Below, piece after piece: positions 43,567-51,753 of a stretch of 64,000 nucleotides of DNA (positions are counted from its first letter, which is position 1; each line of letters begins with the position of its first letter). This stretch comes from Actinoplanes aureus (lineage in GTDB: Bacteria; Actinomycetota; Actinomycetes; Mycobacteriales; Micromonosporaceae): the NCBI RefSeq assembly GCF_015704865.1, contig NZ_JADQTO010000008.1, forward strand, positions 89,231 to 153,230. The letters are read 5' to 3'. The translations under genes were made by a program, and so were the position numbers. The notes under the pieces are model-generated. The model did no database searches. It was given only the letters and a program-made list of their open reading frames with translations, and was not told the origin of the DNA.

Positions 43567-45602
43567 TACAGCGAAAGGATCCGGTCCAGGTACTCGCGGT
43601 AGCCGCGCATCGCCATCCGCATGCTCTCGGTGTCCGGAGTGTCCGTGCCACGCAGCGGGTCCAGCTCGTCCCGCTCGGCCAGCAGCACCTCGGTCAGCTC
43701 GTTCACCGCGTCGGTGAGCAGGTCGTGCGCCCGGGTCAACGCGGTGACCGGGTCGTCGACGAACTCGGCCTTCACCTCGTGCCACGCCGCCCGGAAGTGC
43801 CGTGCGGCGTCCTCGTCCCAGATCGTGCGCCCGATGGCCGGTGACTGCTCGGTGGCGAGCTCGGCGATCGGGGCCGGCTCCTCGGCACGGGAGGCACGGC
43901 GGCCCGCCCGCCGGACCGGCTCGACGTCCTCCAGGCTGGCCGAGCGCCGGGGTGCCGGTTGCGGCTCCTCCGCGTCGTCCAGTGCCCGGCGGTTCGCGCC
44001 GCCCACCGCGTGCCCGGTGACCATGCCCTCACTGCCGGCCGGCGGGAAGGCCTGGAACTCCGGTGGCGGTGGAACCGGCGAACCGGACTGCGGCGCGGTG
44101 GGCGTGACCGAGGCGACCCCGAAGGCCTCCCCGGACCGGCCCAGGCTGTAACCGGCCGGGCTGAACCCGAACGCGCCGTCCGGCGACGGCGGCAGACCCG
44201 CGTAGCCACCGTTGTCCGGCGACTCGGCGGACCGGTCGACAGCCAGGTCCGGCGGCGTCCGGGTGGCCGGGATCTGCACCGCCGACAACGTGGCCGAGGG
44301 CGGCTGCACGCTGGGCACCTGGGCCGGCGAGACCGGCGCGGTGGCGGCCGGGTCGGCCGGCTCCTCGGTCTCCGGCGCTCCGGAGACCGGCTCCGAGGCG
44401 CTGGACGGATGGTCCGGCGTGAAGTCGGTCAGCCCGTACGCCCCCGGGGCGAACCCGGGCGACACCGGCGCACCGGACACCGGACCGGCCGGGGTCGGCA
44501 CCACCGGATGGGTGGCGCCGGGCACCGCGGCCCAGCCGGCGGCCGGCCGAGGCGGGTCCACCGAGATGGCGGGCGACTCCGCGCCGGGGTCGGCGAGCAG
44601 ACCGGGTGGCGTCGAGACGGGCTTGCCGTCCGGGCCCGACGCCTCGCCGGTCTGCGCGTAACCGGGCGCCCCTGCCCGTCCGTTCATGTCCTCACGTCCG
44701 TTCTCGTCGCTCTCGCCCGCCACTTCGGCGGCGTCCTGGTCGCCCTCCGGCGGTGTCCGGTCCGCTGGATCCTCAGCCGGTGTCGCACCGGCCGGCTCCT
44801 CGCCGGTCTCCGCCGCCACGGACTCCGGTTCATCCGGGTCGTCCGCGTCGGAACGCTGGTCGTCGTCCTCGGACTCGGCGGCGTTGCGACCGCCGAACAG
44901 GAACCGTCCGGTGCCGCCCCGGCGCCCGCCGAGAACGAAGCCGCCGAACGTGCCCTCGCGACCCGCGGGCGTGTCGCCGGCCTCCGGCTCATCGGACTTT
45001 ACGTCCTCAGCGCGGTCCGGCTGGTCCTCCGTTGGGCCTGAGTGATCAGAATCGCCGTGCCGCGTTCGCGCTGGTGAGCCGGAGAACGGGCGGCCCGCGC
45101 CGGAGCTGCGGGGCGCTCCGGGAACGACCCGTCCGGCGGCTCGATTCAGACCGAACGGGTCAGCCGAGGGCCGGTCCCCGTTCGATCCGTGGCCGGGGAC
45201 ACCGGGATTGCGGGCGGCGGCGGCGACCGGCACCAGCGGCGAGAGCGGGTGTGCCCCGAAGGTCCCGGCCAGCGGTGAGCCGGCGAGCAGGTCCGCGGGA
45301 GTCTCCAGCGCGTCGGCCGTACGCCGTGAGCCCAGTGCCACCATCTCCGTCTCGGCCTCGGCGCCCGGCTGACCGGCCGGGACGTCCGTATCGGGACGGA
45401 CCTGCCAGAACCGGGCGAGGCCGGGTGAAGGCCGGCTGTAGTCGGGGCTGGACTTGGGCTCCATCTCGGTTTCACCACTTCCGTCGCGAGGCGCGACCGC
45501 CGGTCCTGCCTGGAGCTGCGCGAACACACCGGCCGGCGGGCGATTGGGCAGTCGGGCACGTACCGCGCTTCGGCGACGGTACCGCTCCGGACTGTCCGGC
45601 AC
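43566..45602 (-). CDS. Large disordered protein with conserved C-terminal helical domain
   Basis: 678 aa (GTG 45602). About 580 residues are low-complexity Pro/Ala/Gly/Glu-rich and predicted disordered; one Gly/Arg-rich stretch reads FGGFVLGGRRGGTGRFLFGG. The last 85 residues form an ordered helical domain (TIWDEDAARHFRAAWHEVKA through EYLDRILSL), with alternating Asp/Glu and Leu/Arg faces. No transmembrane helix or signal. No recognised family. It is divergent from hisI across 74 nt and ends against the bidirectional terminator. Confidence 0.7.
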   Translation of the reverse strand: MPDSPERYRRRSAVRARLPNRPPAGVFAQLQAGPAVAPRDGSGETEMEPKSSPDYSRPSPGLARFWQVRPDTDVPAGQPGAEAETEMVALGSRRTADALETPADLLAGSPLAGTFGAHPLSPLVPVAAAARNPGVPGHGSNGDRPSADPFGLNRAAGRVVPGAPRSSGAGRPFSGSPARTRHGDSDHSGPTEDQPDRAEDVKSDEPEAGDTPAGREGTFGGFVLGGRRGGTGRFLFGGRNAAESEDDDQRSDADDPDEPESVAAETGEEPAGATPAEDPADRTPPEGDQDAAEVAGESDENGREDMNGRAGAPGYAQTGEASGPDGKPVSTPPGLLADPGAESPAISVDPPRPAAGWAAVPGATHPVVPTPAGPVSGAPVSPGFAPGAYGLTDFTPDHPSSASEPVSGAPETEEPADPAATAPVSPAQVPSVQPPSATLSAVQIPATRTPPDLAVDRSAESPDNGGYAGLPPSPDGAFGFSPAGYSLGRSGEAFGVASVTPTAPQSGSPVPPPPEFQAFPPAGSEGMVTGHAVGGANRRALDDAEEPQPAPRRSASLEDVEPVRRAGRRASRAEEPAPIAELATEQSPAIGRTIWDEDAARHFRAAWHEVKAEFVDDPVTALTRAHDLLTDAVNELTEVLLAERDELDPLRGTDTPDTESMRMAMRGYREYLDRILSL

Positions 45603-45663
45603 ATCCCCGGTTACCGGATCGTGGGCCCCCTGCGGGTCGTTACGGGGCCCGGAAGCGATGGGG

Positions 45664-45679
45664 GAGAATCCAGACCGTG
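45664..45679 (+). promoter_or_regulatory. Candidate leaderless promoter for hisI
   Basis: GAGAAT (45664-45669), 7-nt gap, GTG at 45677. A GGGGAG stretch here could also act as a ribosome site, so leaderless use is uncertain. Confidence 0.3.
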
Positions 45680-46036
45680 CCCGTACCCGAAGTAGAGACC
45701 TCCCTGGATCCAGCGATCGCCGACCGGCTCAAACGGACCGCCGACGGCCTCGTCGCGGCGATCGTGCAGGAGCACGGCACCGGTGACGTCCTGATGCTCG
45801 CCTGGATGGACGACGAGGCGCTGCACCGCACGCTCACCACCGGCCGGGCCACCTACTGGTCCCGCAGCCGCGGGGAGTACTGGGTGAAGGGCGCCACGTC
45901 CGGCCACGTCCAGCACGTCAAGAAGGTGTCGCTGGACTGCGACGGCGACGCCTTGCTGGTCACCGTCGAGCAGATCGGCGCGGCCTGCCACACCGGAACG
46001 CACACCTGCTTCACGGATGATCTGGAGATGCGATGA
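45677..46036 (+). CDS. hisI: HisI, phosphoribosyl-AMP cyclohydrolase
   Basis: Zn/Mg-dependent third step of histidine biosynthesis. 119 aa, monofunctional (no HisE domain). DVLMLAWMDDEALHRTLTTGRATYWSRSR, WVKGATSGHVQ, the Zn Cys in SLDCDGDALL and AACHTGTHTCF are all present. GTG 45677 follows GGGGAG. It overlaps trpE by 4 nt (ATGA), the usual actinobacterial hisI-trpE arrangement, and is separate from the main his operon. Confidence 0.96.
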   Translation: MPVPEVETSLDPAIADRLKRTADGLVAAIVQEHGTGDVLMLAWMDDEALHRTLTTGRATYWSRSRGEYWVKGATSGHVQHVKKVSLDCDGDALLVTVEQIGAACHTGTHTCFTDDLEMR

Positions 46037-47541
46037 CCAGCGGCGTGACATTTCCCGACGAAGCGGAATTCATCAAGGGGCAGAGCCGCGTCATCCCGGT
46101 CACCCGCAAACTGCTCGCCGACGGCGAGACCCCGGTCGGCGTCTACACGAAGCTGGCCGGCGGCCCGGGCACGTTCCTGCTCGAGTCGGCGGAGCAGGGC
46201 CTGGCCTGGTCGCGTTACTCCTTCATCGGGGTCCGCAGCGCCGCCACGCTGATCGAGAAGGACGGGCAGGCCGCCTGGCTGGGTACGCCTCCGGAGGGCG
46301 TACCCCTCGGTGGTGATCCGGTCGCGGCCCTGCGCGAGACGGTGGCCGCGCTGACCGGCGGAGCGCAACCCAGTGATGATCTTCCCCCGCTGACCGGCGG
46401 CATGGTCGGCTACCTCAGCTACGACCTGGTCCGCCGGTTCGAGCGGCTGCCGGCCACCACGGCCGACGACGTGCCCCTGCCCGAGCTGGGCATGATGCTC
46501 GCCACCGACCTGGTGGTGCTCGACCACCACGAGGGCTCGGCGCTGCTGGTCGCCAACGCGGTGCTGGCCGAGGACGCCGACGACGCGGCCCGGCGTGCGG
46601 CGTACCACCAGGCGGTCGGCCGACTGGACGCGATGACCACCGCGCTGTCGCGGCCCACCCCGCCGATGGTCTCCACGGTGGATCGCACGCCGGCCGCCGA
46701 GCCGGTCAGCCGGACCGAGCCGGGTGAGTACCAGAAGGCGGTGGAGGCCGCCAAGGAGGCGATCCGCGCCGGCGAGTGCTTCCAGATCGTGGTGGCGCAG
46801 CGGTTCGAGAGGCCCACCGACGCCAACGCGCTCGACGTCTACCGGGTGCTCCGGGCGACCAACCCGAGCCCGTACATGTACCTGCTGCGCTTCGACGACT
46901 TCGACATCGTCGGCTCGTCGCCGGAGGCGCACCTCAAGGTGAGTGCCAACCGGACCGCCATGCTGCACCCGATCGCCGGCACCCGCTGGCGGGGCGCGAC
47001 GCCCGAGCAGGACGCCGCGCTCGCCGCCGAGCTGCTCGCCGACCCGAAGGAGCGCTCCGAGCACGTGATGCTGGTCGATCTGGGCCGCAACGACCTCGGC
47101 CGGGTCTGTGAGCCGGGAAGCGTCGAAGTGCCGGAATTCGCACGGATCGAGCGCTACAGCCACGTCATGCACATCGTGTCGACCGTGGTCGGTCATCTGC
47201 GCGCCGATCGCTCCGCGTTCGACGCGCTCGCCGCCACCTTCCCGGCCGGCACGCTCTCCGGCGCACCAAAGGTGCGGGCCATGGAGATCATCGAGGAGCT
47301 GGAGCCGACCCGGCGCGGCCTCTACGGCGGCACGGTGGGCTACTTCGGCTTCGCCGGCGACATGGACATGGCGATCGCCATCCGCACTGCGTTGATCAAG
47401 GAAGGCGTCGCCTACGTCGGCGCGGGCGCCGGCATCGTCGCCGACTCCGACCCGGCCGCCGAGGAGCAGGAGACCCGCAACAAGGCCGCCGCCGTCCTCG
47501 CCGCCATCGCCTCAGCCGAGACGCTGCGCGCGGCCCGATGA
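46033..47541 (+). CDS. trpE: TrpE, anthranilate synthase component I
   Basis: Converts chorismate to anthranilate with ammonia from TrpG (not in the window). 502 aa. The N-domain has the Trp-binding LLESAEQG stretch; the chorismate-binding half has ECFQIVVAQRF, NPSPYMYLLRFDDFDIVGSSPEAHLKV, IAGTRWRGATPEQD, DLGRNDLGRV and TFPAGTLSGAPKVRAMEII. ATG start overlaps hisI, and its stop overlaps the next gene (ATGA), so hisI-trpE-trpM is a coupled unit. Confidence 0.96.
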   Translation: MTSGVTFPDEAEFIKGQSRVIPVTRKLLADGETPVGVYTKLAGGPGTFLLESAEQGLAWSRYSFIGVRSAATLIEKDGQAAWLGTPPEGVPLGGDPVAALRETVAALTGGAQPSDDLPPLTGGMVGYLSYDLVRRFERLPATTADDVPLPELGMMLATDLVVLDHHEGSALLVANAVLAEDADDAARRAAYHQAVGRLDAMTTALSRPTPPMVSTVDRTPAAEPVSRTEPGEYQKAVEAAKEAIRAGECFQIVVAQRFERPTDANALDVYRVLRATNPSPYMYLLRFDDFDIVGSSPEAHLKVSANRTAMLHPIAGTRWRGATPEQDAALAAELLADPKERSEHVMLVDLGRNDLGRVCEPGSVEVPEFARIERYSHVMHIVSTVVGHLRADRSAFDALAATFPAGTLSGAPKVRAMEIIEELEPTRRGLYGGTVGYFGFAGDMDMAIAIRTALIKEGVAYVGAGAGIVADSDPAAEEQETRNKAAAVLAAIASAETLRAAR

Positions 47542-48146
47542 CCCGGCGCGGTCAGCTCGTCGCGATCGTCGCCTGCCTGGCCGGCGCCGCGCTCACCCTC
47601 TACGCGGTGACCCGGACCTGGTCGGTGCGGGTGGAACAGCGCACCGGCCTGTCCGATCTGCGCACCGAGCAGACCGGTGCCGACGTGCAACCGTGGCTGG
47701 TCGGCCTGGCCGTGGTCGCCCTCGCCGGTACCGGTGCGCTGCTGGCCACCCGCGGCGCCGTCCGCCGCGCGCTCGGCGTGCTGCTGATCATGGCGGGCGC
47801 CGGCATCGCGGTGGGCGCGGTGCTGGCGCGCGCCGCGCTCGACGCCGGCGAGGCCGGAGCCGCTGCCGCGATCTGGCCGGTGGCCTGCGTGCTGGGCGGC
47901 GCGGCGGTGGCGGTCGGCGGCGTGCTTGCCGCGCGGCACGGCCATCTCTGGCCGGCCATGTCTTCCCGGTACGAGCGAAGCACAGTCCCCGGACATCCCG
48001 CTCCGGCATCTGCCGGGCCGGAGCCCCAGTCTGCCGCCGGGCTTGAGCACGGGGAGACGAACACCGACCCACCGGGGCCGGTGAAGCCCACCGACAACCG
48101 GGCTTTCTGGGATGCGCTGGATCGGGGAGAGGACCCGACCCGCTGA
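47538..48146 (+). CDS. TrpM-like Trp-associated membrane protein (TIGR02234)
   Basis: 202 aa with four transmembrane helices (about 5-25, 55-73, 78-102 and 112-132) and a Pro/Ala-rich tail. The family occurs between trpE and trpC in actinobacteria. Typical RTWSVRV follows the first helix. Function is not proven; a role in tryptophan uptake or pathway organisation has been suggested. ATG overlaps trpE. Confidence 0.85.
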   Translation: MTRRGQLVAIVACLAGAALTLYAVTRTWSVRVEQRTGLSDLRTEQTGADVQPWLVGLAVVALAGTGALLATRGAVRRALGVLLIMAGAGIAVGAVLARAALDAGEAGAAAAIWPVACVLGGAAVAVGGVLAARHGHLWPAMSSRYERSTVPGHPAPASAGPEPQSAAGLEHGETNTDPPGPVKPTDNRAFWDALDRGEDPTR

Positions 48147-48154
48147 TGCGGGTC
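48137..48154. terminator. Small hairpin at the end of the trpM-like gene
   Basis: GACCCGC (48137-48143) and GCGGGTC (48148-48154) form a perfect 7-bp stem whose TGAT loop contains the stop codon. It separates convergent genes; weak terminator candidate. Confidence 0.35.
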
Positions 48155-48188
48155 CTGCTCTAATCCGGGCTCGGCGTGCTCGGCGTGC

Positions 48189-48461
48189 TCAGTGGCGGGA
48201 GCCGGCCAGCGAGGCCGTCCGGCGGGATCGGGCCGGCCCGGTGGCGATCATGGCGGCGACGGCGCGGCTGGTCTCCACCCGGGCCCGGGCACGCGCCCGG
48301 TCGGCCTGAATCGCGTCCCAGGCGTTGTCCCGGGCGGTACGGACGTTCGCCGGGCCCACCACCACCCGCTGCACGCCGGTGGCCACGTCTGCCGCGAGGG
48401 AGACGAGCGTCCGGGAGAGGGTGGCGAACCCGATCGGCTGGGTAGGTGAGGCAGTGGCCAT
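48189..48461 (-). CDS. Small basic helical protein antisense within the trp region
   Basis: 90 aa from ATG 48461 (TASPTQPIGFATLSRTLVSL), preceded in its own direction by GGAG. Pattern of Ala/Val/Arg/Asp with no hydrophobic helix and no known motif; mostly helical, with a basic tail. It is convergent with the trpM-like gene and divergent from trpC, splitting the trp genes. Real status is supported by its ribosome site and good coding frame; function unknown. Confidence 0.55.
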   Translation of the reverse strand: MATASPTQPIGFATLSRTLVSLAADVATGVQRVVVGPANVRTARDNAWDAIQADRARARARVETSRAVAAMIATGPARSRRTASLAGSRH

Positions 48462-48782
48462 CGTTCTACTCCGCAATCATCGTCCGGCTGGCAACGCCCA
48501 GAGGCGCCGGGACAAGTCTGCCCGAGTCACATCTTGGTGGAGTCCTATTTCCGCACGGTGACGGACACGTCAACGCGGGGGTGTATCGGCCGAATAGGGG
48601 AGGTCCCCCAGCGCAGCGCGTTGCGACTGGCAATAAGCTGTGAGGGACGTGACAAGCCTTGCCAGGCGGCCTGGCATTATGCCCCAGCCCATTTCGTGAG
48701 GCGCGCCATACCCCCGGGACGCCGTCACCGGCTGTCACCTCCTAGCATCGGGCCGAAGACACCCGGAGAGGGGAGTCATTAC
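48462..48782. other. 321-nt gap before trpC
   Basis: Non-coding apart from the in-frame upstream extension of trpC. It contains the perfect inverted repeat GCCAGG-CGG-CCTGGC (48661-48675) and the near-palindrome GGGGAGGTCCCC (48597-48608). I looked for a tryptophan leader peptide (adjacent TGG codons after a start) and found none, so there is no visible trp attenuator. It presumably contains the trpC promoter; no clear hexamers are seen. Confidence 0.6.
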
Positions 48783-49652
48783 GTGACATCCGATCAGGCG
48801 GAAGCGGGCAATGGCGGACCCGCGCGGCGCGATGCGGCTCCGCAGAACGTTCTCGAGGAGATCCTCGCCGGGGTACGGGAGGACGTAGCAGCACGCCAGG
48901 CGGCTACGCCGCTGGAAAAGGTGCGCGAACTCGCGGCGGCGGCCCCGCCCGCGATCGACGCGTACGCGGCGCTGCGAAAGCCCGGCGTGGCGGTGATCGC
49001 CGAGGTGAAGCGGGCGTCGCCGTCGAAGGGCGCGCTCGCCGACATCCCCGACCCGGCCGAACTCGCCGGTGAGTACGCGGCAGGCGGCGCACGCTGCATC
49101 AGCGTGCTCACCGAGGGCCGCTGGTTCGGCGGCTCGCTGGAGGACCTGACAGCGGTCCGCAACTCGGTGCAGATCCCGGTGTTGCGCAAGGACTTCGTCG
49201 TCTCCAGCTATCAGGTGCACGAGGCCCGGGCACACGGCGCCGATCTGGTCCTGCTGATCGTCGCCGCGCTGGAACAGAACGCGCTTGTCGGCCTCCTGGA
49301 GCGGATCGAGTCGCTGGGCATGACGGCCCTCGTCGAGGTGCACAACGAGGAGGAGGCCGACCGGGCACTGGAGGCCAACGCGAAGGTCATCGGCGTGAAC
49401 GCCCGGGACCTGCGCACCCTCGAGGTGGACCGGTCGGTCTTCGAGCGCATCGCGCCGGGGCTGCCGAACAACGTCGTGAAGATCGCCGAGTCCGGCGTAC
49501 GCGGTCCGCACGACCTGATCCGGTACGCGTCCGCGGGCGCCGACGCGGTGCTGGTCGGCGAGGGCCTGGTGACCCAGAAGTCGCCGCGCGACGCGGTCGC
49601 CGAGCTGGTCAACGCGGGCAACCACCCCGCGACGCCCAGGCCGGTGCGATGA
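48783..49652 (+). CDS. trpC: TrpC, indole-3-glycerol-phosphate synthase
   Basis: TIM-barrel enzyme converting CdRP to indole-3-glycerol phosphate. 289 aa from GTG 48783 (GGAGAGGGGAG 7-17 nt upstream); upstream in-frame sequence has no conserved part. VIAEVKRASPSKGAL, GGARCISVLTEGRWFGGSL, VLRKDFVVSSYQV, VNARDLRTLEVD and IAESGVRGPHD are all present. Its stop overlaps trpB (ATGA). Confidence 0.96.
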   Translation: MTSDQAEAGNGGPARRDAAPQNVLEEILAGVREDVAARQAATPLEKVRELAAAAPPAIDAYAALRKPGVAVIAEVKRASPSKGALADIPDPAELAGEYAAGGARCISVLTEGRWFGGSLEDLTAVRNSVQIPVLRKDFVVSSYQVHEARAHGADLVLLIVAALEQNALVGLLERIESLGMTALVEVHNEEEADRALEANAKVIGVNARDLRTLEVDRSVFERIAPGLPNNVVKIAESGVRGPHDLIRYASAGADAVLVGEGLVTQKSPRDAVAELVNAGNHPATPRPVR

Positions 49653-50890
49653 CCGCGCAGACCCTGCCGGACCTCGCCGGGCACTTCGGGCGGTACGGCG
49701 GCCGGTTCGTCCCGGAGGCGCTGATCAAGGCGCTGGACGAGCTGGACGCCGCGTACCGGTCGGCCAAGAACGACCCGGAGTTCCAGGCCCGCTTCCAGGA
49801 CCTGCTGCTCAACTACGCGGGCGTACCGTCGCTGCTCTACCGGGCGACCCGGCTGTCCGAGGCGCTCGGTGCGGAGATCCTGCTCAAGCGGGAGGATCTG
49901 AACCACACCGGCGCCCACAAGGTGCGCAACGTGCTCGGCCAGGCCCTGCTCGCCAAGCGGATGGGCAAGCCCCGGGTGATCGCCGAGACCGGGGCCGGCC
50001 AGCACGGTGTCGCCAGTGCCACCGCGGCCGCGCTGCTCGACCTCGAGTGCACGGTTTACATGGGCGAGATGGACACCGAGCGGCAGGCGCTCAACGTGGC
50101 CCGGATGCGGATGCTCGGCGCCACGGTCGTCCCGGTGACCAACGGCTCGCGGACCCTCAAGGACGCGCTCAACGAGGCGCTGCGGGACTGGGTCACCACC
50201 GTCGACACCACCCACTACCTGCTCGGCACGGCCGCCGGGCCGCACCCGTTCCCGGAGCTGGTCCGCGACTTCGTCGGCGGCATCGGCGTCGAGGCCCGGG
50301 CGCAGTGCCTGGAGCTGATCGGCAAGCTGCCGGACGCCGTGGCGGCGTGTGTCGGCGGCGGGTCGAACGCGATCGGCATCTTCCACGCCTTCGTCCCGGA
50401 TTCCTCGGTGCGCCTGTACGGCTTCGAGGCGGGCGGCGACGGCGTGGAGACCGGCCGGCACGCGGCGTCGATCACCGGCGGATCGGTCGGGGTGCTGCAC
50501 GGCAACCGCACCTACCTGCTCCAGGACGACGACGGTCAGACCATCGAGTCGCATTCGATCTCGGCGGGACTGGACTACCCGGGCGTCGGACCGGAGCACG
50601 CCTGGCTGAACGACACCGGCCGGGCGTCCTACGAGCCGGTGACCGATGCCGAGGCGATGGCGGCGTTCCAGCTGCTCTGCCGTACCGAGGGGATCATCCC
50701 GGCGATCGAGAGCGCGCACGCGCTCGCCGGCGCCGCCAAGATCGCGCCGCGGTTGCGCGAGGAGCTCGGGCGGACGCCGACGATCGTGGTGAACCTGTCC
50801 GGGCGCGGTGACAAGGACGTGCACACCGCCGGCGCCTACTTCGGCATCCTCGACCCGGTCGAGACGGTGGTCCCGGGGGAGAACACGTGA
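49649..50890 (+). CDS. trpB: TrpB, tryptophan synthase beta subunit
   Basis: PLP enzyme joining indole and serine. 413 aa. Opening GHFGRYGGRFVPEALIKAL, PLP lysine in LNHTGAHKVRN (about residue 90), TGAGQHGVA, VGGGSNAIG and GLDYPGVGPEH. This is the normal TrpB1 with an adjoining trpA. Overlaps trpC and trpA by 4 nt each. Confidence 0.97.
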   Translation: MTAQTLPDLAGHFGRYGGRFVPEALIKALDELDAAYRSAKNDPEFQARFQDLLLNYAGVPSLLYRATRLSEALGAEILLKREDLNHTGAHKVRNVLGQALLAKRMGKPRVIAETGAGQHGVASATAAALLDLECTVYMGEMDTERQALNVARMRMLGATVVPVTNGSRTLKDALNEALRDWVTTVDTTHYLLGTAAGPHPFPELVRDFVGGIGVEARAQCLELIGKLPDAVAACVGGGSNAIGIFHAFVPDSSVRLYGFEAGGDGVETGRHAASITGGSVGVLHGNRTYLLQDDDGQTIESHSISAGLDYPGVGPEHAWLNDTGRASYEPVTDAEAMAAFQLLCRTEGIIPAIESAHALAGAAKIAPRLREELGRTPTIVVNLSGRGDKDVHTAGAYFGILDPVETVVPGENT

Positions 50891-51687
50891 GCATCGCCGA
50901 AACGTTCGCCAAGGCGAAGTCGGAGAACCGTTCGGTGCTGGTCGGCTGCATGCCGGCCGGCTTCCCGACGGTCGACCACAGCATCGAGCAGATGATCGCG
51001 ATGCACGAGGCCGGTTGCGACGTCATCGAGGTCGAGCTGCCGTACTCGGACCCGGTCATGGACGGCCCGGTGATCCAGAAGGCGAGCGACATCGCGCTCG
51101 CCAACGGCGTACGCACCCGGGACACCCTCAAGATCATCGACGCGGTCTCGAACGCGGGCGCCACGGTCGTGCTGATGACCTACTGGAACCCGATCGAGAA
51201 GTACGGCGTCGACGCGTTCGCCCGTGACCTGGCCGCGGCCGGTGCCACCGGGCTGATCACGCCGGACCTGATCCCGGACGAGGCGCAGGAGTGGATCGCC
51301 GCCTCGGACAAGCATCAGATCGACCGGACCTTCCTGGTCGCGCCCAGCTCCACCGACGAGCGGCTCGCGATGACCGTGGCGAACTGCCGGGGCTTCGTCT
51401 ACGCCACCGCTCTGATGGGCGTCACCGGCGCCCGTACCTCGGTGTCCTCGCAGGCGCCGGAGCTGGTGGCCCGGGTCCGCAAGGCCGATCCGGCCATGCC
51501 GGTCGGTGTCGGCCTGGGTGTCGGCACCGGTAAGCAGGCCGCCGAGGTGGCCGCCTTCGCGGACGGGGTGATCGTCGGCAGCGCGCTGATCCGCTGCGTG
51601 CTCGAAGCCCCGGACCGGGCGACCGGTCTGGACCGCCTGCGTGCCCTGAGCGCCGAGCTGGCCGAGGGCGTTCGCTCCCGCGTCTGA
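50887..51687 (+). CDS. trpA: TrpA, tryptophan synthase alpha subunit
   Basis: Cleaves indole-3-glycerol phosphate and channels indole to TrpB. 266 aa. CDVIEVELPYSDPVMDGPVIQ (catalytic Glu and Asp), LMTYWNPIEKYG, LITPDLIPDE and VGVGLGVGTGKQA fit the family. GTG start overlaps trpB; no trpD or trpF follow, lgt comes next. Confidence 0.96.
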   Translation: MSIAETFAKAKSENRSVLVGCMPAGFPTVDHSIEQMIAMHEAGCDVIEVELPYSDPVMDGPVIQKASDIALANGVRTRDTLKIIDAVSNAGATVVLMTYWNPIEKYGVDAFARDLAAAGATGLITPDLIPDEAQEWIAASDKHQIDRTFLVAPSSTDERLAMTVANCRGFVYATALMGVTGARTSVSSQAPELVARVRKADPAMPVGVGLGVGTGKQAAEVAAFADGVIVGSALIRCVLEAPDRATGLDRLRALSAELAEGVRSRV

Positions 51688-51736
51688 TCCGAAAAATTGC
51701 CCGCCGCCCGGGCGTCACCACAGAGCCCGGCGGCGG

Positions 51737-51753
51737 TAGCGTGTGCACCCGTG
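51737..51753 (+). promoter_or_regulatory. Candidate leaderless promoter for lgt
   Basis: TAGCGT (51737-51742), 8-nt gap, GTG at 51751. No ribosome site is positioned for this start. Confidence 0.35.

Noticed and set aside
48462..48782. Tryptophan attenuator with leader peptide
   Set aside because: No start codon followed by adjacent TGG codons was found, and the only clear stem (48661-48675) has no U-tract.
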